A stretch of 45,077 bases of DNA. Source: Anaerolineae bacterium (GTDB lineage: Bacteria > Chloroflexota > Anaerolineae > CG2-30-64-16). Below are positions 7,321-15,305 of the stretch, in pieces. The DNA lies in assembly GCA_026645775.1 (NCBI GenBank), contig JAPKMS010000061.1:1-45077 (forward strand), written 5' to 3'. Position 1 is the first letter of the stretch. The number at the start of each line of letters is the position of its first letter. Under the pieces are notes generated by a model. The model was not told the DNA's origin. It searched no databases and worked only from the letters and a program-made list of their open reading frames with translations. The position numbers and the translations under genes were made by a program.

Positions 7321-7682
7321 GCTGTGACAGGCTCAGGATGGAGCCAAGTAATCGGAATCGTCTCCGCGGCTGAAGGCGTGTAAGCCGACAACGACAGAAC
7401 ATCGCTCACCGGCGGGCGTTGGATGACCTCTAACACGAGTTGACGCAGCTCCTTGGAAAGTTGAGCCAGGCCGCTCATGGGAAAACTACGCATCCCCCAT
7501 TCAGTTCGTTGCGCCAGAAGGGAATACTCAAAAAACGTCAATCCTACCGCACGCCGTTCAGCTTTGTTGATGCGCAGCAGAATGTGGTCATTCAACTCAA
7601 TGCCCGTCGCCTTTTCACCAGGAGCAAACGACACGTAGAGCGTGTCGCTCATCTCATCGTAGTTGGTAACTGATCTGTCCAT
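7317..7682 (-). CDS. DUF2283-domain protein, putative antitoxin
   Basis: The 121-residue protein begins with MDRSVTNYDEMSDTLYVSF, then GIELNDHILLRINKAERRAVGLTFFEYS, the DUF2283 pattern (Y.....D.LYI...........E.......D..G...G.......). The C-terminal half is a variable extension. DUF2283 proteins are often encoded beside DUF4258/BECR-type nucleases, as here, and are suspected antitoxins, but the role is unproved. The start at 7682 lies 4 bases after the upstream stop, with GTGAGAG upstream, so the two are coupled. The 3' end overlaps the CopG-like stub. The cassette is visibly more AT-rich than the flanking nuo genes. Confidence 0.7.
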   Translation of the reverse strand: MDRSVTNYDEMSDTLYVSFAPGEKATGIELNDHILLRINKAERRAVGLTFFEYSLLAQRTEWGMRSFPMSGLAQLSKELRQLVLEVIQRPPVSDVLSLSAYTPSAAETIPITWLHPEPVTA

Positions 7683-7686
7683 ACTC

Positions 7687-8016
7687 TCACCCGATCTCTT
7701 TTTGATACGCTGTTGTGATGTAGTTATTAGCAACTGGTCGCCACGATTGGTCCTCACTGAACCCAAACAGCACGATTGCGACGATATGAGTATTATCTTC
7801 TGCTAAACTATCGCACGGCTTGACATATCGGTATTTGCGCGGGTTAAGTGGATCCTGCCTGCGCTCCCCTGTTTGAACAGTATCCTTCAATTGTTCTTCA
7901 AAGTCCGCCATTTCAGGATGATTGATCGGCTCGATTATGTGATCCCACCGCTCTTGAGTGAGATAGATCTCATTCCCATAGCGGTCATGGACTGTCCAGC
8001 GTCGTCCGCCAACCAT
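7687..8016 (-). CDS. BECR-like (PBECR/DUF4258-type) nuclease, putative toxin
   Basis: The 109-residue protein contains WTVHDRYGNEIYLTQERWDH, an early HII, a central QDPLNPRKYRYVK segment and a final NNYITTAYQ. This layout, with histidine in ERWxHI and a terminal TAY, resembles the barnase-EndoU-colicinE5/D-RelE (BECR) nuclease superfamily, several of which are RNases in toxin-antitoxin modules. The start at 8016 has GGGAGGGAAGGC just upstream and follows the nuoL stop by 11 bases; a longer frame would overlap nuoL and is rejected. The DUF2283 gene is 4 bases downstream. Family placement is from pattern recognition; catalytic activity is inferred. Confidence 0.6.
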   Translation of the reverse strand: MVGGRRWTVHDRYGNEIYLTQERWDHIIEPINHPEMADFEEQLKDTVQTGERRQDPLNPRKYRYVKPCDSLAEDNTHIVAIVLFGFSEDQSWRPVANNYITTAYQKEIG

Positions 8017-8027
8017 GCCTTCCCTCC

Positions 8028-9950
8028 CTATCTTACCACCAGCCACGCCAACAACGCCACTGCACCGAACAGGATCGAGAGCGCGTACAACCCCACCAGG
8101 CCGGTTTGCAGCTTGCGGGCCTGCGCCCCGACCCAGCCGGTGACCGAGGCGACGCCATTCACGGCGCCATCGATGCCGCGCTGATCCACCGTGCGGGCGA
8201 ACCAGCCCGCGATGTCCTTCAGCGGCTGGACGATGATAGCGGTGTACGCCTCGTCCACATAGTACTTGTTCTCGACCAACCGGGCGAACCAACCCAGGGA
8301 TTCACGTACGCGCTTGGGCCAGTCGGTGTTGACCACGTAAGCGCGGTACGCCAGGTACGCGCCGCCCAGCGCCACCAGCGCCGACACGCCCAACAAGACC
8401 CACTCGATCGGGCTGTGCGCGGCCGTGGCCGCAGCCTCCGCTGACCCCGCGACCGCCGCCGCCGTTTCGCTCCCGTGGAAGACCGGCTCCAGCCAATGCT
8501 CGATCAGCGACAGCCGCGGCAGGCCGATGTAGCCCGCCAGCGCCGCGCCGATCGCCAGGATCACCAGCGGCACTGTCATCGCCTTGGGTGATTCGTGCGC
8601 GTGATGGTGCAGCTTTTTATCACGTTCCTGGCCCCAGAACGGCACGAACACCGCCCGGAACGAATAGATCGCGGTCAGCGCTGCCGTGGTCAGGCCGATC
8701 AGCCACAGCACCGGCGATTTTTGCCAGGCGTACCACAGGATTTCATCCTTGCTGAAGAAGCCGGAGAGCAAGGGAATGCCCGCCAGCGCGGCCGCGCCGA
8801 CCAGGAAGGTCCAGTAAGTGGTCGGCATCTTGGCCCGCAGGTTGCCCATCTTGCGGATGTCGAGCTCGCCGTGCAGACCGTGCATTACGCTGCCGGCGGC
8901 CAGGAACAACAGCGCCTTGAAGAACGCGTGGGTGGCCAGGTGGAAGATGCCCGACGCGTAGGCGCCGACGCCGACCGCCAGGAACATGTAGCCGAGCTGC
9001 GAGATGGTGGAGTAGGCCAGGATGCGCTTCAGGTCGACCTGTGTCAGCGCGATGGAGGCGGCGTAGAGCGCCGTGACCGCACCGATGACCGCGACCCACA
9101 TCGCGCTGGTGGGCGCCAGGCCGAAGAGCACGGCCGAGCGGGCGGTCATGTACACGCCCGCGGTCACCATGGTCGCGGCATGGATCAGCGCCGAGACCGG
9201 GGTGGGGCCTTCCATCGCATCGGGAAGCCAGACGTAGAGTGGGAGCTGCGCACTCTTGCCGGTCGCGGCCAGCAGCAGCAGCATGGTCACGATCTTGACG
9301 GTCGCGTTGCCGGCCCCCCAGACCTCAGGCGCCCGGGAGAAAACCTGGGTGAATTGGAGCGAGCCAAGCCCGGTCCAGATGAACATGATGGCCAGGGCCA
9401 GCCCGAAGTCGCCGATGCGATTGACCAGGAAGGCCTTTTTGCCCGCGTCCGCGGCCGATGGTTTTTCAAACCAGAACCCGATGAGCAAATACGATGCCAG
9501 GCCGACGCCTTCCCAGCCCACGTAGAGCAGGAGGTAGTTGTTCGCCAACACCAACGTCAACATCATCAGGATGAAGAAGTTCAGGAAGGCGAAGAAGCGC
9601 GGGAAACGGGCGTCATCGTGCATGTAGCCGACGGAGTAGACGTGGATCAGGAAGCCGACGCCGGTGACCACCAACGCCATGGTGATCGAAAGCTGGTCGA
9701 TCAGCAGCGCGACGTCCACCTTGAAGCTGCCGGTGGCCATCCACTGCCACAGCGTCACCTCATGGCTGCGCTCCTCAGCGGGCAGGCCCAGCAGCGTGAC
9801 GAATAGCCAGACCGCCACGCCGAAGCTCAGCGCGACCATGGCTGGCGCCAAAACGCCCACCACGCGTTTGCCCAAGCGCGTGCCGAACAGCGCAATAATC
9901 AACGTCCCCAACGCGGGGAATGCAAGCATCAACCAGGCGTATTCAAACAT
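8028..9950 (-). CDS. nuoL: NADH-quinone oxidoreductase subunit L (operon 1)
   Basis: NuoL is the distal antiporter-like subunit with the long lateral helix. The 640-residue protein shows HVYSVGYMHDDARFPRFFAF, ASYLLIGFWFEKPSA, SAQLPLYVWLPDAMEGPTPV, SALIHAATMVTAGVYMTAR, LKRILAYSTISQLGYMFLA and THAFFKALLFLAAGSVMHG, all family landmarks. The loop after SVMHG is short (LHGELDIRKMG), unlike NuoL2, where a repeat-derived His-rich segment is inserted. The C-terminus has NKYYVDEAYT and a final helix. The BECR-type cassette begins 11 bases after its stop. Confidence 0.95.
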   Translation of the reverse strand: MFEYAWLMLAFPALGTLIIALFGTRLGKRVVGVLAPAMVALSFGVAVWLFVTLLGLPAEERSHEVTLWQWMATGSFKVDVALLIDQLSITMALVVTGVGFLIHVYSVGYMHDDARFPRFFAFLNFFILMMLTLVLANNYLLLYVGWEGVGLASYLLIGFWFEKPSAADAGKKAFLVNRIGDFGLALAIMFIWTGLGSLQFTQVFSRAPEVWGAGNATVKIVTMLLLLAATGKSAQLPLYVWLPDAMEGPTPVSALIHAATMVTAGVYMTARSAVLFGLAPTSAMWVAVIGAVTALYAASIALTQVDLKRILAYSTISQLGYMFLAVGVGAYASGIFHLATHAFFKALLFLAAGSVMHGLHGELDIRKMGNLRAKMPTTYWTFLVGAAALAGIPLLSGFFSKDEILWYAWQKSPVLWLIGLTTAALTAIYSFRAVFVPFWGQERDKKLHHHAHESPKAMTVPLVILAIGAALAGYIGLPRLSLIEHWLEPVFHGSETAAAVAGSAEAAATAAHSPIEWVLLGVSALVALGGAYLAYRAYVVNTDWPKRVRESLGWFARLVENKYYVDEAYTAIIVQPLKDIAGWFARTVDQRGIDGAVNGVASVTGWVGAQARKLQTGLVGLYALSILFGAVALLAWLVVR

Positions 9951-9965
9951 GGGAACTCCACGTTG

Positions 9966-10050
9966 GCAGATTGGGGACCGGTAGATTGGGGATTGGTTTA
10001 CTAACTTACCGATTTACCAACTGACCCAACTCACCAGGGTTACCCGTTCC
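9966..10050. repeat. Inverted word repeat in the nuoK-nuoL gap
   Basis: GATTGGGGACCGGTAGATTG and GGGATTGGTTTAC are followed by complementary TTACCGATTTACCAACTGAC. It is of the GGTAGATTGG type, also seen at 12650, 24355 and 35787. Confidence 0.6.
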
Positions 10051-10054
10051 CGCT

Positions 10055-10357
10055 CTACCCCTTCAATAGATTCACATCCTCGATATTCGTCGTATCTCGG
10101 TGCCGCACGACGGTCATGACAATTGCCAGGCCCACCGCGACCTCGGCCGCGGCGACAACCATCGCCATCAGCATGAAGACCTGGCCGTTCAGGCTCAGGA
10201 AGTGCTTCGACAGCGCCGCGAAAGTCAGGTTAACCGCATTGAGCATCATCTCCACCGACATGAAGATGATCAGCACGTTGCGCCGCACCAGCACGCCGAT
10301 GACGCCGAGGGCGAACAGGATGGCGCTCAAGATCAGATAATATGTAGTAGGAACCAT
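10055..10357 (-). CDS. nuoK: NADH-quinone oxidoreductase subunit K (operon 1)
   Basis: NuoK is a three-helix membrane-arm subunit. The 100-residue protein has the family order YYLILSAILFALGVIGVLVR, FMSVEMMLNAVNLTF with the conserved glutamate in helix 2, and AAAEVAVGLAIVM with the glutamate in helix 3. The start at 10357 is chosen because GAGGGGTCATC precedes it and MVPTTYYL is a normal NuoK start. The longer frame would translate the repeat at 10373-10460. It lies between nuoJ and nuoL. Confidence 0.95.
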   Translation of the reverse strand: MVPTTYYLILSAILFALGVIGVLVRRNVLIIFMSVEMMLNAVNLTFAALSKHFLSLNGQVFMLMAMVVAAAEVAVGLAIVMTVVRHRDTTNIEDVNLLKG

Positions 10358-10372
10358 GATGACCCCTCTGAT

Positions 10373-10458
10373 CTGTGTGGGGGTATGGGGGTATGGGAGT
10401 ATGAGGGCTTTCGCGCTCCCACACTCCGTTACTCCCATACTCCGTTACTCCCACACTC
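10373..10458. repeat. Tandem and inverted word repeat in the nuoJ-nuoK gap
   Basis: Tandem GGGGTATGGGGGTATGGGAG is followed by ACTCCGTTACTCCCATACTC and its repetition, so the two halves can pair into a long imperfect hairpin. The word set is unique to this gap. Confidence 0.7.
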
Positions 10459-10969
10459 ACTCGTTTTTCGCCAACACCACCGCCCCGATCATCCCCACCA
10501 ACAACAGCACGGAGGCCAGCTCAAACGGCAGCACGTAGTCGGTGTAGAGCACGGAGGCAATGGCCTGCACGCTGCCGTTGTTGAAGGCGGCTGCGCTGCC
10601 CGAGGCGGAGTTCAACGTGCCGGTGATCAGCCCGTAGCCGATCGCTGCCAGCAACAACAGGGCCAACACTGCGCCGGTGACGCGCGGGGCTGTCAGTCGT
10701 CGCAGCAGGGTCTTGTTTGGGTCGCGGATATCGCGCAGCTCGCCGCCGCCGATCAGCATGATGACGAACAGGATCAGCACGACGATCGCGCCCGCGTAGA
10801 CGATGATTTGCACCGCGGCCAGGAATTGCGCCTGGAGCATGATGTACAGCGCGGCCAGCGTGGCAAAATTCACCAGCAGGAACAACGCACTGTAAACCGG
10901 TTTGCGGCTCAGGATCACGCCCAACCCGGCGACGATGGCGATAAGTGCGAAAACGATAAACAGGAACAT
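10457..10969 (-). CDS. nuoJ: NADH-quinone oxidoreductase subunit J (operon 1)
   Basis: The 170-residue NuoJ is a five-helix membrane subunit near the quinone-site end of the membrane arm. It carries the typical NFATLAALYIMLQAQFLAA, then VQIIVYAGAIVVLILFVIML, which includes the pi-bulge helix region, and the C-terminal LPFELASVLLLVGMIGAVVL. Standard length. It follows nuoI after an 89-base gap with a CCTTGAACC-type inverted repeat, and its stop abuts the repeat before nuoK. Confidence 0.95.
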   Translation of the reverse strand: MFLFIVFALIAIVAGLGVILSRKPVYSALFLLVNFATLAALYIMLQAQFLAAVQIIVYAGAIVVLILFVIMLIGGGELRDIRDPNKTLLRRLTAPRVTGAVLALLLLAAIGYGLITGTLNSASGSAAAFNNGSVQAIASVLYTDYVLPFELASVLLLVGMIGAVVLAKNE

Positions 10970-10984
10970 GCACGCCTCGTTCGG

Positions 10985-11048
10985 TCAGAAGGTTTGAGGT
11001 TGACAGTTGAAGGAAGCGAAATGCTGACTTGCAACCTTCAGCCTTGAA
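10985..11048. repeat. Inverted word repeat in the nuoI-nuoJ gap
   Basis: AAGGTTTGAGGTTGACAG and TTGAAGG on the left face CAACCTTCAGCCTTGAACCT on the right. It is of the same word family as 11540-11605 and 17244-17333. Confidence 0.65.
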
Positions 11049-11058
11049 CCTGGAACTG

Positions 11059-11532
11059 CTATTCCGCTCTCACGACCACATTCGGAGCCTTAGGATTCAG
11101 CAACTGCTCTTTTTGCAGGAGCAGTCCCGCGCGGTTGTACACTGCCAGCTCAAAATCGTGACCGAGCACCACCGCCTCCACCGGACACGCGGTCTCACAA
11201 TCGCCGCAGAAGACGCAGCGCATCAGGTTGACATCGTAGACCTTGGCGTAGCGTTCGCCGGGGCTGGTCGGGTGCTCTGGATCGTTCTCAGCCGCCTCAA
11301 CGTGGATCGCACCGGTGGGGCAGGCCGCCTCGCACAGCATGCAGCCGATGCAGCGTTCCAGGCCGTTCTCGTAACGCCGCAACTCGTGCCGTGCTCGGAA
11401 GCGCGGGTACACCGCGGCAGGCTGCTCAGGGTATTCCACCGTCAGTGGGCTGGACAGCAGCGCTTTCAGCGTCACGCCAAACGCCTGGGCGATCGCTACG
11501 GCGCCCCGGAAGACTTCATTCACATACGACAT
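11059..11532 (-). CDS. nuoI: NADH-quinone oxidoreductase subunit I (operon 1)
   Basis: NuoI carries the two 4Fe-4S clusters N6a and N6b that pass electrons to NuoB. The 157-residue protein has [12 protein letters not shown] (C61, C64, C67, C71) and [12 protein letters not shown] (C106, C109, C112, C116), both complete. It is the only nuoI in the window, because the second nuo operon lacks one. If the second membrane arm forms a redox-driven complex it would need this subunit or one encoded elsewhere. Confidence 0.96.
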   Translation of the reverse strand: MSYVNEVFRGAVAIAQAFGVTLKALLSSPLTVEYPEQPAAVYPRFRARHELRRYENGLERCIGCMLCEAACPTGAIHVEAAENDPEHPTSPGERYAKVYDVNLMRCVFCGDCETACPVEAVVLGHDFELAVYNRAGLLLQKEQLLNPKAPNVVVRAE

Positions 11533-11539
11533 GCCTTCA

Positions 11540-11606
11540 CCTCAGTTGCCAGTTGCAGGTTGCCGGTCTTTATGTGACCTTCAACCTGAAACCTTGAACC
11601 TTCAAT
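11540..11606. repeat. Inverted word repeat in the nuoH-nuoI gap
   Basis: TCAGTTGCCAGTTGCAGGTT is followed by ACCTTCAACCTGAAACCTTG and AACCTTCAA. It shares the CCTTGAACCTTCAA words with the repeats at 10985 and 17244. Confidence 0.65.
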
Positions 11607-12632
11607 TCAGAGCAACACCACACCCACCGCCGTGATCGCCATATAGATCAACGCCGCCGGGAACAGGAACGTCCAGCAGAACTTCAACAACTGATCATAG
11701 CGCGGTCTGGGCACGCTGGCGCTGGCCCAGATGAAGAGGAACACCATCGCCAGCAGTTTGATCGTGAAGTAGAGCAGCCCCAACCCCGGAAACTGCTCCA
11801 CGAATGGGCCGCGCCATCCCCCGAAGAACACGGAGACGGCCACCCCGCTCGCCCCCAAGACGTGCAGGTACTCGGTCATGTAATACAGGGCAAATTTGAT
11901 GCTGCCGTACTCGGTCTGGTACCCGGCCACCAACTCGTTCTCCGTCTCCGGAAAATCAAACGGCTTGCGGCCTGTCTCGGCCAACATGCAGATGAAATAG
12001 AGCGGGAAGGCCAGCCAGATCCACGCCCACAGCCACCAGGGCCGATCCATTCGCACGATCTCCACCAGGTTGAGCGTCCCGCTGCCATCGGCCGTGCCGA
12101 GCGCGGTGGTGAGCAGCAACGCGATGATCAGGATCCCCATCGGCAGCTCATACGAGAGCATTTGGGCGCTGGTGCGCAGCGCGCCCAGGAGCGAATATTT
12201 GTTGTTGCTTGCCCAGCCGCCCAGCACAGTGCCGTAGGTGCCGATACCGCCCACTGCCAGGACCCACAGGAGACCGATGTTGACATCGGCCACCACGAAC
12301 GGGATATCCTTGCCAAACATCCGGAGGGTCGGCCCCACGGGGATGACGGCGAAGATCAGCAGCGAAGGGGCAAGCGCCAGGCCCGGCCCCAGCGCAAACA
12401 AGATCTTGTCCGTGTAATTGGGGATGGTTTCTTCTTTGAAGATCATCTTGAGCGCGTCGGCGATGGGATGCCCCAGGCCGAACTTCCACGCCCGGTTCGG
12501 CCCGATGCGCTGTTGGAACCGGCCGATCAGCTTCCGCTCCACCCACGTGAGGTACGCGAAGCCGGTCAGCAGGACAACGACCAGGATGACCGATTTGATC
12601 GCCGGAATGAGAATCAGATTGATCCAGTCCAT
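11607..12632 (-). CDS. nuoH: NADH-quinone oxidoreductase subunit H (operon 1)
   Basis: NuoH forms the quinone channel at the junction of the peripheral and membrane arms. The 341-residue, about 8-9-helix protein shows WVERKLIGRFQQRIGPNR, the conserved GWASNNKYSLLGALR, AQMLSYELPMG, LAETGRKPFDFPETENELVA and a C-terminal ASVPRPRYDQLLKFCW, all expected. NuoH2 at 20949-22112 is longer (387 residues) and clearly divergent (RFQQRIG here, RIQNRLG there), so the two are not a recent duplicate. Confidence 0.95.
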   Translation of the reverse strand: MDWINLILIPAIKSVILVVVLLTGFAYLTWVERKLIGRFQQRIGPNRAWKFGLGHPIADALKMIFKEETIPNYTDKILFALGPGLALAPSLLIFAVIPVGPTLRMFGKDIPFVVADVNIGLLWVLAVGGIGTYGTVLGGWASNNKYSLLGALRTSAQMLSYELPMGILIIALLLTTALGTADGSGTLNLVEIVRMDRPWWLWAWIWLAFPLYFICMLAETGRKPFDFPETENELVAGYQTEYGSIKFALYYMTEYLHVLGASGVAVSVFFGGWRGPFVEQFPGLGLLYFTIKLLAMVFLFIWASASVPRPRYDQLLKFCWTFLFPAALIYMAITAVGVVLL

Positions 12633-12649
12633 AGCTTTAGTCCGTAGCT

Positions 12650-12690
12650 CGGTAGATTGGTAGGTTGGTCGCTTGGTGGGCTACACCAAC
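12650..12690. repeat. Short word repeat in the nuoG-nuoH gap
   Basis: GGTAGATTGGTAGGTTGGTC followed by CTTGGTGGGCTACACCAAC. It is of the GGTAGATTGG type and overlaps the last codons of nuoG. Confidence 0.5.
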
Positions 12691-15299
12691 TTGACTGCAA
12701 CACTCACGGGCTCTCCGCGAACGGCCCCTAGCGTTTCAGCGGGCGCACCGGCCAGGTTCGCGGGAACCCACGCTGTGCCGGGCTGAACGGAGGCATCGGC
12801 CTTCAAAGTCAGCGTGACGTTGCCGTAGGCTGAGGTGACGGTCACCTGGCGACCTTCGGCCAGCGCGGCCATTGTCAGATCGGCCGGGTTAAGCGCGACG
12901 AACGGTGTTGGTGTCAGCTTGCGCACCTGTTCGGCGCCGTATGGCATCAATGGGCCGTTGTCCCACAGCAGTGGGCCGCTCACCAACGTGAAGCTGCCCG
13001 CGGGCGCGGCCGCAATCGGGGCGACGTCCACCGGCTCCACGCGGCGCGGCGCACGGACCAGGGCGCTGGTGGACCACTGCACGCCGGCTTCGCCCAGCGC
13101 GTCCCAGCGCAGCGAGGCATAGGGGGGCACGGCCTTGCCGATCTCGTCCAACACGGCCTGGGCGGTGGGGTAGTTCCACGGCTTGGGCGCCGGGCCGGCC
13201 TTGATCTTGCGCCGCTTTTTCTTCCAGTCAGGCTGCTCGATGGCCTTCGAGACCTCGCCGGTGTCAACAGTCTGGCTGGCCAGCCACTTCTCGGCCAGCG
13301 CTGCCAGGATCGCCCAGTCAGCCTGACTTTCGCCCGCAGGCTTGATGCCCTGCGGGCCGCGCTGCACGCGGCGCTCCAGGTTGGTGTACGTCCCGTCGGC
13401 TTCGGCGAAGCTCGTGGCTGGCAGCACCACGTCGGCCAACTGCGCAGTTTCGGTCAGGAACAGATCTTGCACGACCAGGAAGTCCAGTTTGTGCAGCGCC
13501 TCGGCGCCTGCGACGGTCGCGGCAGGGTTCGCGCCCATCACGTACAGTGCCTTGACCCCGCCCGCAGCCATCGCGGCGTACGATTGTCCGGGTTCGGCCG
13601 GCGGCTGGACGCCCCACAGCTTGCCCAGCCGTTCGCGCACGGCCGCATCGGTCACCGGCTGATGGCCGGGCAGCGTGTCGGACAGCAGCCCCATGTCACG
13701 CGCACCCTGGCTGTTGGCCTCTGCGCCCACGTACGCCAGCCGGTCGCCGAAGCCCAGGGCAACCGCCAGGTTGCTCAGCGCGGTGACGGCCAACTTGCCG
13801 AGCTGGCCGCGTGCTGCATCGGGGCCGTAAATGAAGAGCGGCGCCTTTGCAGCGGCCAGCAAATCGTAAGCGGGTCGTAGCTCGGCCATGACCGCCACTT
13901 TGGTTTCTAGCTTCGCTTTGCCGGTGGGCGCTGGCGCGGGCTTGCTGCCCGCCTGGTTGGCCGCCCTGGCTGCCTGGAGCGCGGTTGCAAGCCCATTCAG
14001 GTCCCACGCTTCGCCGCCCGGCAGCACCGGTAGATACGCGCCGGGGTACTTCGCCAGGGCGATGCGCCGCGGGTTAATGACCAGCAGCTTCGCACCGGCA
14101 CGGCGGGCCGCGCGTTTGATGTGCAGATCGAGCACCGGGGCCGCCTCGCTCGGATCGAAGCCTACCAGGACGATCAGATCGCTCTTGGCGATGTCAGCGA
14201 TGGCAGAGAGCCCGGTCGGCTGCGCCTTCACGGCCGAGCCATCAGCGAAATCGATGTTGTTGGCGCCGACCAGCGCCCGGAAAAATTTCTGAAACAGGTA
14301 GGCGGCTTCATTGCTGACGCGGGCCGAGGCGATGCCGCCGAGCGCGTTGGCGCCGTTGGTATCGGCAATGTCGCCCAGCTTTTCAATGACGCGGTGCAGT
14401 GCCTCGTCCCAGGTGGCCGGGCGCAGCGCCTCGCCCGCGGCATCCCGCACCAGCGGCGTCCGCAGGCGTTCGGGATGATCGACGTACTGATGCAGGAAGC
14501 GGCCCTTGTCGCAGAGCCACTCGTCGTTAACGGCCAGGTTCTCGCGGGCAACGATGCGGCGCAGCTCGTGGACGCGCTCATCCAGGCGCAGGTTGCAGCC
14601 CACCGGGCACAGGGTGCACACAGACGGCGTCTTCTTCAGCTCCCAGGGCCGGAAGCGGAAGCGAGAGACGCGGTTCGTCAGCGCGCCGACCGGGCAGATG
14701 TCGATGATGTTGCCTGAGGTGGCCGCATCCACCGGCTGGCCAGGGAAGGTGTCGATGACGGTCTCGCCGCCGCGCTCGAACAGGCCGATCTGCGGCTTAT
14801 CTTCCCATTCGTCCAGGTAGCGGATGCAGCGCCAGCACAGGATACAGCGTTCCTGGTCCAGCAGGATCAGGTCGCTGATGGGGTAGTGCTTTTGCTTCTG
14901 GCGCTTGGCCTCGACGAATTGGCTGACGCCTGCCCCATAGGCCATGGTCTGATCTTGCAACGGGCATTCGCCGCCCTTGTCGCAGATCGGACAATCCAGG
15001 GGGTGGTTGATCAGGATGAAGCCCAGGTTGGCCTCGCGCACGGCCTTCACCTGCTCGGTGCTGGTGCGCACGGTCATGCCCTCGCTTACCCGCACGGTGC
15101 AGGCTGTGTCCAGCTTGCTGCCGCGCGGCCCGACGAACTCCACCAGGCACATGCGGCACGCGCCCAACGGGTCCAGCTTCGGGTGCGAGCAGAAGATCGG
15201 GATCTCGATCCCGGCCGCCTTGGCAGCATCCACCACCAGTGTCCCCGCGGGCACGGTTACTTTGACATCATCAACGGTCAGGGTGACCAGATCAGGCAT
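12681..15299 (-). CDS. nuoG: NADH-quinone oxidoreductase subunit G (operon 1)
   Basis: NuoG is the large iron-sulphur subunit of the NADH-oxidising module. The 872-residue protein carries the N1b 2Fe-2S ligands C37, C48, C51, C67; the N5 pattern H99, C103, C106, C112; the N4 set C152, C155, C158, C202; and an N7-type set C228, C231, C235, C263, which only some bacteria keep. A molybdopterin-oxidoreductase-like body follows. An alanine, proline and lysine-rich linker sits around residues 440-460. It starts 6 bases after the nuoEF stop, so translation is likely coupled. Confidence 0.95.
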   Translation of the reverse strand: MPDLVTLTVDDVKVTVPAGTLVVDAAKAAGIEIPIFCSHPKLDPLGACRMCLVEFVGPRGSKLDTACTVRVSEGMTVRTSTEQVKAVREANLGFILINHPLDCPICDKGGECPLQDQTMAYGAGVSQFVEAKRQKQKHYPISDLILLDQERCILCWRCIRYLDEWEDKPQIGLFERGGETVIDTFPGQPVDAATSGNIIDICPVGALTNRVSRFRFRPWELKKTPSVCTLCPVGCNLRLDERVHELRRIVARENLAVNDEWLCDKGRFLHQYVDHPERLRTPLVRDAAGEALRPATWDEALHRVIEKLGDIADTNGANALGGIASARVSNEAAYLFQKFFRALVGANNIDFADGSAVKAQPTGLSAIADIAKSDLIVLVGFDPSEAAPVLDLHIKRAARRAGAKLLVINPRRIALAKYPGAYLPVLPGGEAWDLNGLATALQAARAANQAGSKPAPAPTGKAKLETKVAVMAELRPAYDLLAAAKAPLFIYGPDAARGQLGKLAVTALSNLAVALGFGDRLAYVGAEANSQGARDMGLLSDTLPGHQPVTDAAVRERLGKLWGVQPPAEPGQSYAAMAAGGVKALYVMGANPAATVAGAEALHKLDFLVVQDLFLTETAQLADVVLPATSFAEADGTYTNLERRVQRGPQGIKPAGESQADWAILAALAEKWLASQTVDTGEVSKAIEQPDWKKKRRKIKAGPAPKPWNYPTAQAVLDEIGKAVPPYASLRWDALGEAGVQWSTSALVRAPRRVEPVDVAPIAAAPAGSFTLVSGPLLWDNGPLMPYGAEQVRKLTPTPFVALNPADLTMAALAEGRQVTVTSAYGNVTLTLKADASVQPGTAWVPANLAGAPAETLGAVRGEPVSVAVKLV

Positions 15300-15305
15300 A
15301 AGAAT

